From the NCBI GenBank assembly GCA_022478985.1, contig JAKSZP010004202.1, forward strand, positions 60,016 to 124,015: 64,000 nt of DNA. The letters are read 5' to 3'. The position numbers and the translations under genes are program-made. This DNA comes from Massospora cicadina (taxonomy: Eukaryota; Entomophthoromycota; Entomophthoromycetes; Entomophthorales; Entomophthoraceae). Shown in pieces: positions 32,835 through 44,489 of the stretch. The stretch's first letter is position 1. Every line of letters starts with the position of its first letter. Under the pieces are notes generated by a model that had not been told where the DNA came from, did no database searches, and worked only from the letters and a program-made list of their open reading frames with translations.

Positions 32835-33711
32835 TTTTGAGTTGTTGACTACATTTAATTGTCAGATAATTGATAGGGACATAATATTAATAACATGCTT
32901 AGTTTATTAAGGATCATATCAGATATCAGTGATTATGGATCAGGAATATCCTAAGCTTATGCAAAGCTTGGGATCCACATCCTAGCAATTCCACTTATTT
33001 ATATTTGACTATGATGACATGGGTCAAGGGCTTTGTTGGTTTGGTTGAACTTAAAATAATAGTTGACTAGATGACTCAGGCATGTGGGCCTTTTGGTCTA
33101 AGTTGAAATTAGTTTTTAAAGTCAGTCAAGTTTTTGATCAAATTAATTCCTAGGTAGTGGTATGAGACACCTTGGTATGTGCTGCTGATTGCCTGAGAAG
33201 AGCATCGGTTCAGCTGTTTGAAGACACGTTAGAAACGCTGTCTTTAGAATATTTTCAAGTTTGAGATCAACTCTGAGGCGTTTGAGTTGTCCTGAGTCAA
33301 ATGGATTGTAGACCCTTAAACGAACTTATTTTCTTTCTCTGGCCAAGCGCCATTGAAAATGAGGCGTCATGGGTAAGATGTGGTGTTCATCAAACCCTAT
33401 AAATTATCCCAAGTTGATACTGATAAACTATCATCAATAATTACCACAAGTTTATAGTTTAATGTATAAGTTTTTTTGTATTTAATACTTTACGTTGTAT
33501 TAAGTTGAGAATGTACTTGGGATCAGAAGGAACGGGGGCAGCGTGCCATTGTCTAAGTAATGACAGAAGAATGAAGCTTCAAATGTAATTACCAAGGAGT
33601 TATATCTTAACTATAGTCACCGTCTGGTCTATTGTCTCCATACAATAGACATTTGAAACTCCACCTTATCACAGAAGAACCAGCCATCTTAAGTAAGCCC
33701 AAAATTCAACA
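32835..33711 (+). repeat. 3' LTR of gypsy C
   Basis: 877 bp from TTTTGAGTTGTTGAC to AAAATTCAACA, the partner of 24631-25499. The initial TGTT has become TTTT. Confidence 0.9.
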
Positions 33712-33716
33712 CTCAT

Positions 33717-35449
33717 ACCTGAGAGCTTACCTTCAATGCGACCATGACCTTTACTATTTCAGCTATGGATGATTACCTTTGCCAATTTCAGGCCATCAAT
33801 GTTGTTGACACTGTCTCAGCGTTACTGACTGGAGCTATTACCCCTGGCAGGTGAACCATCCATATCCAAACTCCACAAATTGCTAGCAGCCTGACTAATC
33901 TATATTCCTCACCTGATTTTTCTCGCAATGAAGTAGGTCTATCCCAGACAGAAACCTATTTTCAGTTTTTGTTCACCCTCTTTGCACCATCAAATGCAGT
34001 TACTCAGGTTACACTACCTAGAGATCCAACGGTAAATTGACTGTCTCATCAAATTCATGCTCAGTTTCTTGAATTGTATGAAACCACTCCATGTTTTGGT
34101 TGAGACAATTGAAAGGCCATTTTGTACAACCGCAGAAGATTAAAGAAGTTCAACGTCACTTGGCCCAGATTGACACTAAAGTTATCTGATACCTGCAAGG
34201 TGAACTCTTTAGTAATGATCCATGCAGATTTCATGGTTAAAAAATAACATCATAATTGGGACCAACGTAAAAAACAAAGTAGCATGTTGATAGTTTAAGA
34301 AGGTAAAGTTGGAAGGCCTTCCAGACCTCAAGCATACCATAGATCAACGCTGGGTCAAGGTGAAGTATGCCCAGGTTGGTCCCAAGGATGCAAGAGAAGT
34401 TCAGCTATGTATAACAGCAGGAGCGTTAAAATGAACTAGCTTTGCAGGGAACAAAAATGGTTCACTTCAGTTTTTAGGTAAATGGGGACTCAAAACCTGT
34501 TTGGTTTTCAAATTTTCAGCTCAGGTCAGCCACTCTTACAATGAATTACCCAAGTTTGGTTGATTACCCAGTTTAGCATATTGCCTGATGGAAGCATGCG
34601 CCTATCGGCGCGCCTCAGCTTAGACCAATTTCCCTCAATTAATTGTATTTCCAAAATCTTTTAATTATCTTATGTCAAGAACAATCTCTCCCATTTGTCA
34701 ACTTTTCTTATAATAAAACCTTCACTAAGTACAGCATTTTCTCATTTATGCTATTGTGGTCTATCCTGTGTGCAAACCTCTTTGTGGAGGTCTCATGCAC
34801 CATTAAACATTTAATTATCTCTACAACCAATCTATCCGCTCATGCACCATTGGGTCGCCCAGATTCCCTCCAACCTAGGGAATCTATACCCTTCCATCCT
34901 AAGCCCCGCGGGTTTACATTCAGGTTATTTTCTATCATGATAGCCATATTCGCTCTATGTTATTATAGCACAAGCACCTTCTGCTGGGCCATAGTTCTTT
35001 AATACTTGTGACTAGTTTCCTGGCATCAGCCCTGTGCACCGTGCACTGCCACGCTGGAAACAGGAGAGTTATAGACACTCTCCTTACAACAGCTTCCAAC
35101 ATGGACCATCAAGTGGGATGTGCTTTGTCTAATCTCATCAACTGAATCTCCAAGAATCACTAAACCACAGATTCTGAATTGCCGTCTTAGCTGCTCAGAC
35201 TCAGCAGTTGGCCAAACAAACTGCTATTCTATAGTCCAGGAATTTATTATTCAAAAGGACCCCCAGCAAAACTGGACCTAGTGTAAAGAAAGGAGAATAA
35301 GGACCCTAGGGCCTGAAGGTCCCCATGGTCCTCCTGAGTCTTTTCCACTTGTTAGGCATTTGTTTGATGAAAACCATGAAGCCAGGATTAAGGCTCCTGA
35401 GTGACAAATATTACTGGTGGCCTGAGGATCAGAAATGACTATTAAAGGG
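33717..35449 (+). pseudogene. Gypsy F gag, first segment, decayed
   Basis: The stretch between the C and D insertions. By position it is F sequence between PBS and capsid. No long frame survives, and gag-like readings are short. A 119-codon plus-strand ORF at 34643-35002 is hydrophobic and unlike Gag. It is most likely chance. I cannot exclude a further small insertion around 34600-35040. Confidence 0.4.
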
Positions 35450-35454
35450 ATCAT

Positions 35455-36163
35455 TTTCATAAAATTCAAGTCTGATGTAATAAAAGGAGTGGTTCAGAGG
35501 TAAATGATAAAATTGCCAAAAGACCCTGGGTGATTACCAGTGGAACCCCTCAAATTGGGGTAACACTTCTATTGGTAATCGGGCAGATAAAATAAATTTG
35601 GGTGGTCAGATTCTACCAAATCGTTGGCTGAATCTGGGGAGTTCATTGGCGGCTCCTCTCCAGGCTGCTTCTATTTTAGTAAAGCCTACCCCGCGGAGAC
35701 TGTCCCCTTTTATAGGGTTGGAGGGGTTCAGCAAGGTGAAAATATTTTCCCGCCTTCAGATTGGTCTAAAAGTTTAAATTCCTGCCTCACGGGTTCATTT
35801 TCCCAGTTGTCACTTCCCCTTCTTTCCTCGCATTGAAGTGAGGCATGTCTCAACTGATCTGATAGGTCAAATTTCAATATTCTTTAATTAGGACGTTACT
35901 ATGCATTCTGAACTTTGAGTCTCAACATTTAAATACTAGCCACGACTTATTATAAGATTTTGCTTTTTTTACCATCGCCAATACTAATAAAGACTTATAA
36001 ATACACTCTTAATTTTTAAATTAAAGTAGTAGTATTTTATTATATTGAGGGTTGATTACCCCCTAAATATATAACGCAGTAGAGAACATCTTCTCCTGCA
36101 ATTATTGTTAGAATTTAGGTGAAAACGCACCTGTGAGCATGTCCTAATGCCTAAAATCCACCA
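35455..36163 (+). repeat. 5' LTR of gypsy D
   Basis: About 709 bp, collinear with 42539-43250. Shared landmarks are AAATTGGGGTAAC, CCAAATCGTTGGC, GGCTCCTCTCCAGG, the promoter-like CTTATAAATACACTC (35995-36009) and AAAACGCACCTG. The first bases have drifted from TGTCAGAC to TTTCATAA. Confidence 0.85.
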
Positions 36164-37740
36164 AGCGGTGCTCACTACAGGAGCTATTCACCACAAAGCA
36201 CTGTTAAAAATGAAGGATGTTGGGGTTAATAACCCTCACAACCTCCCCACGGTTTCTGATCCCTGGCTAGATGCTTTAGCCCAGCAGCTAGCCAGCGTAC
36301 TGTCTCAGCTTAAAACACTGGAACAACGCATATGCCAAGCATCTCATGAGGCTGCTCTAGTTATGTACAAACCCCCTTTCAGGGACAGATTTAGCCTAAC
36401 TAAGGGCAGTATTGCATCCTTCCTCTTTGTGTATGAATTTGGGATGTAAGGAGCAAAAGACCAGCAAAAACTCAAAAATATCCTTCCATGCTTGAGTCAT
36501 ATGGCTCAGGAGATCATGGTTACCCATATGGCCATACTTACCACCTGGGCGGATGTTAAACAAGCGCTGATTGAAGTGTTTGATTTCAAAAAGAGATTAC
36601 AACGGCAAAAACAGTACTTTTATGTGCCTTAGCCTGCAAGAGGGAGAATTAATCACCTTGTTTGTTGAGTGATTCTATAGTAAAGATCAACCTCTGTTGC
36701 TGGTCAAACTGCTTCCTCTAGATGATGCTATTGCTGCTATCGTGGTTAGCTTGGCGTCTTAAACCCTCTTTATCAATGCATATCTCCGCAGTCAAGCACA
36801 CCTTTCAAAATGTGTCAGGATATCAAGAGGCACTGCTAGCAGTGGCTGACTTTCATGAACCTGAACTTCTGCAAAGAGCTTCAAAGTAATAATTAACTAT
36901 GACCCCTCAAGCCTCTTCTATGACTATATCCCTCTGGAACCCAGCTTCTGCAGAGTTGCAGCGACAAGATACTCCAACACCATGTGAGGATAGCCTGGAA
37001 ATACTGGCAATTATGTGGCAGCACTCCCCTCCAGCTTCAGGTTCAAAAGAATATTTGGTGAATTCAGTTATCACTTTGCCTTGTTCTCCTCTTTCTGAGC
37101 GAACCACTAAGCTGGATAAACCATCACGTCCCTCCAAGCTGCTGTCTTGATCCCCCTCAGACTCACCTCAGACTGCCCCTAGCTCAAAACCTGCAGTCAT
37201 GGGGCAGCCCAAGCCTGTCACTTCTAAGGCAAAAGTCAAAGCCATTACACTTACAACGCCTCCCCCAAACTTTGGTACAGCTACGATGCTCCCTTCAAAA
37301 GTCAAAAGTGTAGATGAGAGCAAAAAAGCCCTCCCCTGTGAGAAAATCAAGCCAGTTTACAGCCCCCTCTTAGTAACTCGTTGAGGTGCATTGACAATCC
37401 CTCTGATGATGAGTCTGAAGGGGGTGGTAAAGACGCAGGCTATTATGTCTTGGGAGCCCCAATGGAAGTGCAGATTCAAGATAGTTTGAGGCCTGGAAGA
37501 ATTGATATAGCCATGATACCACAACGAACCTATCTCCAACAGCTGTTGAGGTTTTCAGAGGTAATCAATACTGCTAGTGATGATGACCATCTTATTGTTA
37601 CAGTAATCCAATCCACCCAGAAGGTTCATACCCTCCAATCTATCAAAGACAATTACCCTGCGATGGCTCAATGCCTTTCCTACACTCTCTGTTTGAAGAA
37701 GGTTCTCGCCCTCCCCCTATTTTGGTATCACCCTAACTAA
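36147..37740 (+). pseudogene. Gypsy D gag
   Basis: The open frame from ATG 36147 to 36449 gives an N-terminal region and the capsid start (QLKTLEQRICQASHEAALVM, then PPFRDRFSLTKGSIASFLFV). It shifts at 36449, continuing HMAQEIMVTHMAILTTWADV to about 36850. The C-terminal part (36899-37384) is Pro/Ser/Thr-rich (PSSKPAVMGQPKPVTSKAKV-like) without a recognisable CCHC knuckle. The frame 37381-37740 (GAPMEVQIQDSLRPGRIDIA) leads into the protease. It is the structural protein. Confidence 0.7.
36166..36181 (+). promoter_or_regulatory. Primer-binding site of gypsy D
   Basis: CGGTGCTCACTACAGG, one T-to-C change from the consensus. It overlaps the start of the gag frame (ATG 36147). Confidence 0.75.
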
Positions 37741-37762
37741 GGTAGAGTTTGTTATCAATAAG

Positions 37763-38545
37763 TTGCGCGTTCTAGCCATCTTTGATACAGGTGCTCCTGT
37801 GAAAGTGGTCTCTTCAGAGCTCATCAGCAAAATTAAGTTGGCGCCTGACATGGACTATTTGCAAGAGTTTGGAACTGTGGGTCAACAACACGCGAGCTAT
37901 TGGAGCCTACTCTTCTCTACCCATACAAATTGGGAAGCTCCTACTGTCTGCCCTCGCTGTGTCATCAAACAATAACGCATATGACCTACTCATTGGCGCT
38001 AAATTCATGATTGAGTGTGACGGAATCATTAATATGAAACAGGGATTTCTCTCCTTTCTAAATTACAAAGTTCCCCTAGTCTTTACAAATGATGAGCCTA
38101 AGAAGAAAGAATATACCTGCGTAGTTGAGTACTCTTCATCCTCCATCACTCTTACTTATACCACGTTGGGCATAAATACAAAAAAGCTGCCTGACCCCGT
38201 GGATGCTTCAGATGGCATTCCATTGTATGCGTCTGAGAAGGTAGTAGTCAAATATGGTGAACAAAAGGTGATAGATACCAAAAAGACTATGCAAATCCCC
38301 CGCAACTGCCTTCTGCACTTAACAAGAATTTATGGAATATGCTCTTTGGAACCTCGGGGGTTGCCTGGTATCCTAAACCTGCCTACCAGCGACCTATTAA
38401 TCTTATGCTAGGGAATCTCACTAACAAGGACATGATTGTAAAGAAGCATCAGGAGATTGGAAAAGCCATGATGATTCTAATAAAAAATATCCATAAGGTC
38501 CATTATAATGGGTCTATGCTAGATATGGGGCTACCCACTGACTAA
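37763..38545 (+). pseudogene. Gypsy D aspartic protease and linker
   Basis: LRVLAIFDTGAPVKVVSSEL has a fully intact DTGA active site. After a one-base shift the frame continues AYDLLIGAKFMIECDGI, the second half of the retropepsin fold, and then a long linker to 38545. Among the gypsy copies it and G keep the best protease motif. Confidence 0.88.
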
Positions 38546-39480
38546 ATGATATGCGCTTTTCTTAACGTTCAAATTTCTGATGATCTAACTCCCGCTGAGC
38601 CTAATAAAATTCATTCTTTACTGGAGACTAGTAGTGCCGTTTTCTCCAAATCTTATACTGAATATGAGCATATGAAGGGCTGCTTCACACCATTGATGTT
38701 GGTGATGCCAAGCCTATTTGATCCAAGCATTTTTGGAAATCAAAAGTGAGGAGCTCCAATGAGGACGGAGTTTAAACAGTTACTGGACGCGGGGCTACTG
38801 ATGCCTTTTCAAAGCTCTTGGTCATCTCCACTATTTCTCATAAAAAAGAAGAATGGTGAGCATCAGGTATTATTGAATACCGCAAGATGAATAACCTCAC
38901 CAAGAAGGACAGCTACCCATTCCCCGAATTGATGAAGCTCTGGACCAACTCTCTGGGTCCAATTTCTTTTACGCCATGGACTTGGCTATAAGATACTGGA
39001 AGATGGACCTTACATGCAAGACCAGGAAAAGTGTGCGCTTATATGCAGTGAGGGTCTCTTTCAACCTACCTACCACAAGAGTTATGTAATGCACCCGCAA
39101 CTTTCCAGCGATCCATGGACCACATCATGCAGGATCTGGAGCTTAGTTGCGTAATTATATATCTTGAAGATATCACCATCTACTCCCAAACGTTCAATGA
39201 GCAACTTTCACACTTAAAGGAAGTTTCCCAACGCCTGCGGGCCTCTCACATTAAGTTGAAGCCCTCCAAATGTACATTTTTCCAGAATTTGGATTTTCTG
39301 GGCCACGTCATCTCCTAAGATGTGATCCAGCCTTTCCATGATAAGGTTGAGGCGATATCCAAAATGCCAGCACCTAAAAACCTCCACAATATTCAGGTGT
39401 TCTTGGGCATTATGGGATACTACCATCAATTCATCCCAAATTCACTCAGCTCAGTGAGCCCCTTGTACGCCTTTTAGCCA
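38546..39480 (+). pseudogene. Gypsy D reverse transcriptase
   Basis: FKQLLDAGLLMPFQSSWSSP and LFLIKKKNG mark the fingers. The QEKCALICSEGLFQPTY block follows, then CVIIYLEDITIYSQTF. The catalytic pair is YLED, so the first Asp is Glu. LSHLKEVSQRLRASHIKLKP and FLGHVIS close the domain. Several one-base shifts and stops (for example TAA after HVIS) break it. Confidence 0.85.
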
Positions 39481-39559
39481 AAAACACTCCTTTCAATTGG
39501 GGAGCTGAACAACAGGCTGCTTTTGAAATGCTAAAAGATGCTGCAGCGACGGCAAATCC

Positions 39560-40208
39560 TATGCCACCATGACTATAATAAACCCTTAATGCTGTTTACT
39601 AATACATCTGACTACGCTGTTGGATCTATCTTAGCTCAACTGGATGAGCATGGGTGTTGATTATCACGTCTCAGACTTCAGCAATATTCTTTCTAAGGCA
39701 CAACGCAACTATAGAGTCATTGAGAAGAGATGCCTTACCAGCTTGTTCGCTATTAAAATTACCACCTTTCTTATATGGGACCTCATTTAAAGTGATCACT
39801 GACAACGCCTCCCTAAAGTGGGCACAGAGTATGAAAGATCCCAATGGGCGGTTGGCACGCTGGGCTTTGTAGCTCCAGTTCTATGATATGACCATTGAGC
39901 AGCAAGCCGAGAAGAGCCACATGAATGTCTATGGGCTGACTTGGCTGCCCATCCTTCACTTAGAAAATAATGAAGCGGAGAGGTTACATGGCCTCCTAAT
40001 AACCCCTGACGCTTGGGAGGATGAGGATGAACCCGTTCAGAAGATGCTAGCTCAACACTCCGGTAACTCTAAGTTGGATGATAGGAAACTATACAAGAAA
40101 GTAGGGGTGAACTGGTTACCCTACCTCCAACCATCTGAGCGATTACCTGTAATTATGGAGTCTCATGCCATCCTAGGGCATAGTGGAGTGCAGAAAATCG
40201 ATGAGTGA
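39560..40208 (+). pseudogene. Gypsy D RNase H and integrase zinc region
   Basis: The RNase H starts NKPLMLFTNTSDYAVGSILA, with Asn where the first catalytic Asp is usual. YGTSFKVITDNASLKWAQSM and GRLARWAL follow. The frame 39888-40208 continues through the tether (LHGLLITPDAWEDEDEPVQK) to ESHAILGHSGVQKIDE, the HH part of the integrase HHCC finger. CLTCKKQYNF further on (about 40270) carries the CC. Confidence 0.82.
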
Positions 40209-41028
40209 ATGATAAAACTCTACTACCGGGAGGGAATCATGGAGACCATCATCGAAGTCCTGATGCCTGTCTGACATGCAAAAAGCAATACAACTTCAAA
40301 ACCAAGTATCAATATTAACCTACTACCCCTCAACAGCCCTTCTTCACAATAAATCTCGGTGTGGTTGGCCCTCAACCCCAAACTACGGGTGGAAATCGAT
40401 ATATCTTGGTTGGGATTGATTATTTCACCAAATGGGTTTAAACTGTGGTGCTCCCTGCTCAAACGGCTAAGGCCACGGTCACTTTCCTCCACCAGAATAT
40501 TTTTGCTTAACATGGTTGCGCCCTAAGTTTTTCCCTGTGATAATGGTAAAAACTATACCTCCCTAGTGGTGAAGATCCTCGCTCCATCCATGGGCGCGCA
40601 ACAGCTCTTTTCTGCCCCCTATAACCCCTTGAATAATGGTACCATGGAAAGCGCCAATGGGAACCTGGTCTCTATATTACGGAAAATGCCCACTTCAGAC
40701 CCCCTTCACTGGGATCTGTACTTACCAAGTGCCCTCATGGCCTACCGGATCAGTTAACAACTGATCTTTAAGATGTCTCCATTCCATATGTTGTATAAAT
40801 GAGAACCTGGGGTGCCTGCTTTACTTGCCAAAGATGTTTTCTCAGCTAGGATTAATCCATTAAAACCATGAAGAAGTTGGCGCAGCACATCATTCAGTTA
40901 AGTCTGAGGCAATGACCAATTTAGCAAAACTGTCACAAAAGAGGGCCAAGCGGCCAATGAGCTCTGGCCATCAATCCCTTCCTTCCATGTGGCAGACTTG
41001 GTACTCTACTACCACAACAAAATCATGC

Positions 41029-42368
41029 TGTTGAAAATTTTTCATTCTCAGTAATAGGTGACTCTATTAGTGTGCCAGGCCAAACATTATGAAGACTGCT
41101 GGCCCTTGCTCTTTCACAACTATTGGTGTCATTTCCATATAAATTCTCTGGGCAACCATCAACCCAGCAGACCAACAACTTCTCCTTTTGAGGATTGACC
41201 ACTCGTATTGTCTCAGAGGTCCTCTTTGGGACTTGTCCAACAATTGTGGTTCAGCGGCCTCTATTGACTCTCTCAGGGTTTCTCCCCTTCAATATTTCTA
41301 GTTCATCATTGTTGCTGCTAATTGCCCAAGTTCATGCGGGGTTTCCATATAGTTCAAGGTTGGGAGTTGGCTGCACCGACCACTCCAAGTGTTTTATCCC
41401 AGCACTTAACCTCTGAGGATCTTGAGTCCCACCTCTACAAGCTAATATAACCTCTGTTAACTAAGAGCTTAAAAATGTGGGTAAATGAAAGATATGATTT
41501 TAAGATATTTTTATTAGGAGGGAGATCAACTATTTATAGGCATTTCTTGCCCGTCTGTGTCATTGGCATTTATTAACAGAATCATCAGCACTCACTGGCA
41601 ATTCTCCCAGCTTAGTATTTTTCAGCACTTTCACTGGTGATACTCATCATCCTCAAATGTCCATGATTACATCAATCCTTGATTCATCATAATCTGAATT
41701 AATTAAATATATTAACATCCTTAGTATAAGTCACTAGAGTTGAATTAAAACAAAATGATGTCTGGGATTATTCCTGATATTCTTGTGAAGTTGAATAGTG
41801 TTTTAACTTATTAATAAATGTTAATTGGTTTGATATCTTTGGCATAAGTCACCATACTCATTTTAGGGCAGAAAAACCATTGTCAGACGTCTGATAACGA
41901 ATACAATGGCTTTCTGCTGAAAAACCCACAATAATCCATGATTTGCAGTTGGCGTTGAGCTAAGATTTTGCTGAACCCAAAAAATTAGTATTTCTTGGTT
42001 TGACATCTTGAGAATAAGTCGCCGTTGTCAAAAATTAACTAAAAACTCTATTGGGATCATTTACTGTTATTCTCAACATCGAATTCAAGCAATTTTCCAT
42101 ATTAATTGATAATATTAATTATCTCAACACCCTCATCCTCAGTCACCGGTGTTGAGATCCACCAATTTCCTATTGGGGATGATCCCCAATACTTTCTTGA
42201 TCCTGCGGATCAAGACAGCTCAACCCACCTGAATGGGGAGCACAAATTAGTTTATTATCATTAAACAAAATGATTTAAAATTAGCAAAATAATTGCAATA
42301 AATCTCAATTAATTATTACACTGAAGTCATAAATATGTGAGAAATATCACCTGGTTAACAAAACAACA
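41029..42368 (+). repeat. Solo LTR in gypsy D integrase
   Basis: 1340 bp, starting TGTTGAAAATTT and ending AAAACAACA, with inverted ends TGTTG/CAACA. It is flanked by a perfect 5-bp duplication CATGC (41024-41028 and 42369-42373). It has no coding region. It contains three copies of an ATAAGTC(A/G)C unit (near 41724, 41843, 42014) and three hairpins in a row (42121-42214). No other copy of this LTR is in the window, so the parent family is not represented here. Confidence 0.9.
42121..42214. promoter_or_regulatory. Cluster of three hairpins in the solo LTR
   Basis: ATCTCAACACC/GGTGTTGAGAT (11-bp arms, 42121-42131 and 42148-42158). TATTGGGGAT-G-ATCCCCAATA (42171-42191). CTTGATCC-TGC-GGATCAAG (42196-42214). 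All arms are perfect. They may act in RNA 3'-end formation or packaging; this is inference. Confidence 0.7.
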
Positions 42369-42538
42369 CATGCCTAGAAAGGAAAAGCTTGGGTCCATAT
42401 GGGAAGGGCCTTTTGTTATCATCTATAAGTGATGGGATGAGTACTCCATTAAATCACTTGCTTCTGGAGTTACAATTAACCAAGTGCATGGACAGTTCTT
42501 GTGACCTTATTCCTCCCTTCCACTCTTGAAGTGGGTAA

Positions 42539-43250
42539 TGTCAGACAGTTACAAGTCTGATTTATCAAAAAGAGTTTTTTGGAGGTAAATGATGAAAAGA
42601 TCGTCTAAAAAACCTGGTCAATTCCCAGTGAAACCCCTTAAATTGGGGTAACTCTTCTATTAATAATCAGGCAAATAATATAAGTCTGGGCGGTCAAATT
42701 GCACCAAATCGTTGGCAAAATCTAGGGAGTTCATAGGGGGCTCCTCTCCAGGATGCTTCTATTTTAGTTCAGCCTACCCGCGGAGACTAGTCCATTTTAT
42801 AGGGTTGGAGGGGTTCAGCAAGGTGAAAATATTTTCTTGCCTTCAGATTGGTCCAAAAGTATAAAATCGCTGCCCCACGGGTTCAAATTCCTGGCTGTCA
42901 CTTCCCCATCTGCCATCACATTGAAGTAAGGTGAGTCTCAACCAATGCAATAGGTTAAATTACAATATTCCCTAATTCAGACGTTACTAAGCAATCCAAA
43001 CTTTAAGCCTCATTATGTAAATACTATCCGCAACTAATTATGAAGGTTTGCTTCTTATCGCCCTTGCCACTACTAATAAAAAGCTTATAAAAACACTCTT
43101 AATTTTTATATTAAAGTAGTAGTATTTTATTATAGTGGTTGATTACCCTCTATATTATCTCACAGTAGAGAACAACTTCTCCCACAAATTATCGTTGAAT
43201 TTAGTGAAAAACGCACCTGCAAGCATATCCTAAAGCCTAAAATCCTACTA
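42539..43250 (+). repeat. 3' LTR of gypsy D
   Basis: About 712 bp, TGTCAGACAGTTACAAG to AATCCTACTA. It follows the PPT-like TTGAAGTGGGTAA directly. Partner of 35455-36163. Confidence 0.87.
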
Positions 43251-44480
43251 TCAGCTTTATGTGAATCTAACTTTTATCTTCTTGTACACTAAATATTTAA
43301 ACTGACCAAAATCTGTTCCTACCTGATTAACTTTCAAAATCAAGTGAACTGCCAACTTAATTGGATGAATGCTAAGCTCAAACAATTGAGGCTAAACAAG
43401 ATACTCTCTCTGCTCAATTGGCCCTTTAATCCGCCAAGATTGAGAATCTCCATTGAATTCTAAACATCAAGGCTCCTCTTACGCATGTCATTGACTGTTA
43501 CACCACTCTTTAGGATGATATGGATGAATTCTGCCGCCGATTTGACAAGGCTATTCCTCATACTGACATAGGTACCATGGAGCCCACTAGATCTAAGAGA
43601 CCACCTCCCATAGCTATCCACGTCCTCTATGAACCTGTTGGATATCTTAAACCCAGTTTTAAGGAAAAGTACGTGCCTAGAAATGATACCATTTAGTCCT
43701 ATCTCTTTGTGTATGAAAACGCCATGGAACCAGCTATGGATTGCCAGAAATGTCTATACATTCAAACTTGTTTGGATGGTAAATCCCAGGATTATATGAT
43801 TTCATACTTCAAGACAATTACAATTTATGAAGCTATAAAGGATGCATTATTAAAAAAAGTTGGAAATAACATCTCTCTTTCTAACCACAAACAGGCTTCT
43901 ATGCAAATCTGACCAAGATGTGGGGAAATCAACCTTAAATTTGCTAAATGGTTTTATCATGAAGCCCAGGCCCTTGCATCATGTTATTACGTTACTATAG
44001 ATGATGCTATTGCCACTGTCTTTCCGCATATAAGAACAGTATTAATCTTAGCTCTATTTCCAGAAAATCCAAAAAATGTATAAGACTATTCCAAATATCA
44101 AGGAATCTATAATGGATTTTTCAGAGCTGGAAGTGCATCAACTAACTAATAAAGGGAACTAACCTCACATTCATGCAGTTGGACAATTACAGAGATCTAA
44201 ACACTATCAGATCCTTGTAATTAGTGTGAATTTTTTGCCATCAAGAAAACTCTTGCTGGAAGAAACAGGCTATTGAGGCTTGAAAAGTGGAGTCATCTTG
44301 GGGCGCGAGGCGCCTTCTGCTGACATTGCCACGCTTCAATTTTAATGTACCATAGCACTGTGCGCTGAATGTTAAGTTCTATTCAAACCTATGAATTGGA
44401 AGTTCCAGACTCGTTAATTTCATGTAAAGGTTTACCTTTTTCTTACTCTTCACTTCCAGGACCTCTTACTACAGAAGAAT
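43251..44480 (+). pseudogene. Gypsy F gag, second segment with zinc knuckle
   Basis: The capsid region is readable as FKEKYVPRNDTI, then SYLFVYENAMEPAMDCQKCL and YMISYFKTITIYEAIKDALL (open 43709-43912). It is close in style to gypsy D (FLFVYEFGM). FAKWFYHEAQALASCYYV follows. Near 44214-44256 lies the knuckle CN, a stop, then CEFF and, after a one-base shift, HQENSC, restoring CX2CX4HX4C. Confidence 0.75.
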
Positions 44481-44489
44481 TAATTTACT

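Larger units (their letters stand above)
24631..33711 (+). mobile_element. Gypsy C, complete element inserted in F
   Basis: About 9.08 kb with LTRs 24631-25499 and 32835-33711, PBS, gag with knuckle, protease, RT, RNase H, integrase, an extra 1.35-kb module and PPT. The flanks TTCAT (24626-24630) and CTCAT (33712-33716) are a probable 5-bp duplication with one change. The LTRs look highly similar over long stretches (for example 25200-25499 against 33420-33711), so it is one of the youngest gypsy copies here. It sits between F's PBS and F's gag. Confidence 0.9.
40209..42515 (+). pseudogene. Gypsy D integrase core and C-terminus, split by a solo LTR
   Basis: The core reads GVVGPQPQTTGGNRYILVGI (first Asp replaced by Gly), then CDNGKNYTSLVV (second Asp kept) and NNGTMESANG (Glu kept). 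The C-terminal region reaches VADLVLYYHNKIM, is interrupted at 41029, and resumes in the same frame at 42374 with PRKEKLGSIWEGPFVIIYK. It ends VTINQVHGQFL then a stop. Removing the insert restores the protein exactly, so the insertion is beyond doubt. Confidence 0.9.
35455..43250 (+). mobile_element. Gypsy D, complete element inserted in F
   Basis: LTRs 35455-36163 and 42539-43250 flank gag, protease, RT, RNase H and integrase in canonical order. Flanks ATCAT (35450-35454) and TCAGC or ATCAG (from 43250) suggest a decayed 5-bp duplication. The integrase is split by a solo LTR. D is less AT-rich and better preserved than F. It lies within F's gag region. Confidence 0.88.

Noticed and set aside
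34590..34615. CGGCGCGCCTCAG resembling the LINE/HAL1-2 tail
   Set aside because: Only a short match. The upstream block of the tail (TGTCC-TCCCC) is absent, there is no AATAAAT end, and no SINE or ORF1 sequence precedes it.
34643..35002. 119-codon hydrophobic ORF within the F gag region
   Set aside because: Position is inside a decayed gag. No gag or membrane-protein family is recognisable and no homologous frame occurs in other gypsy copies, so chance is the best explanation.
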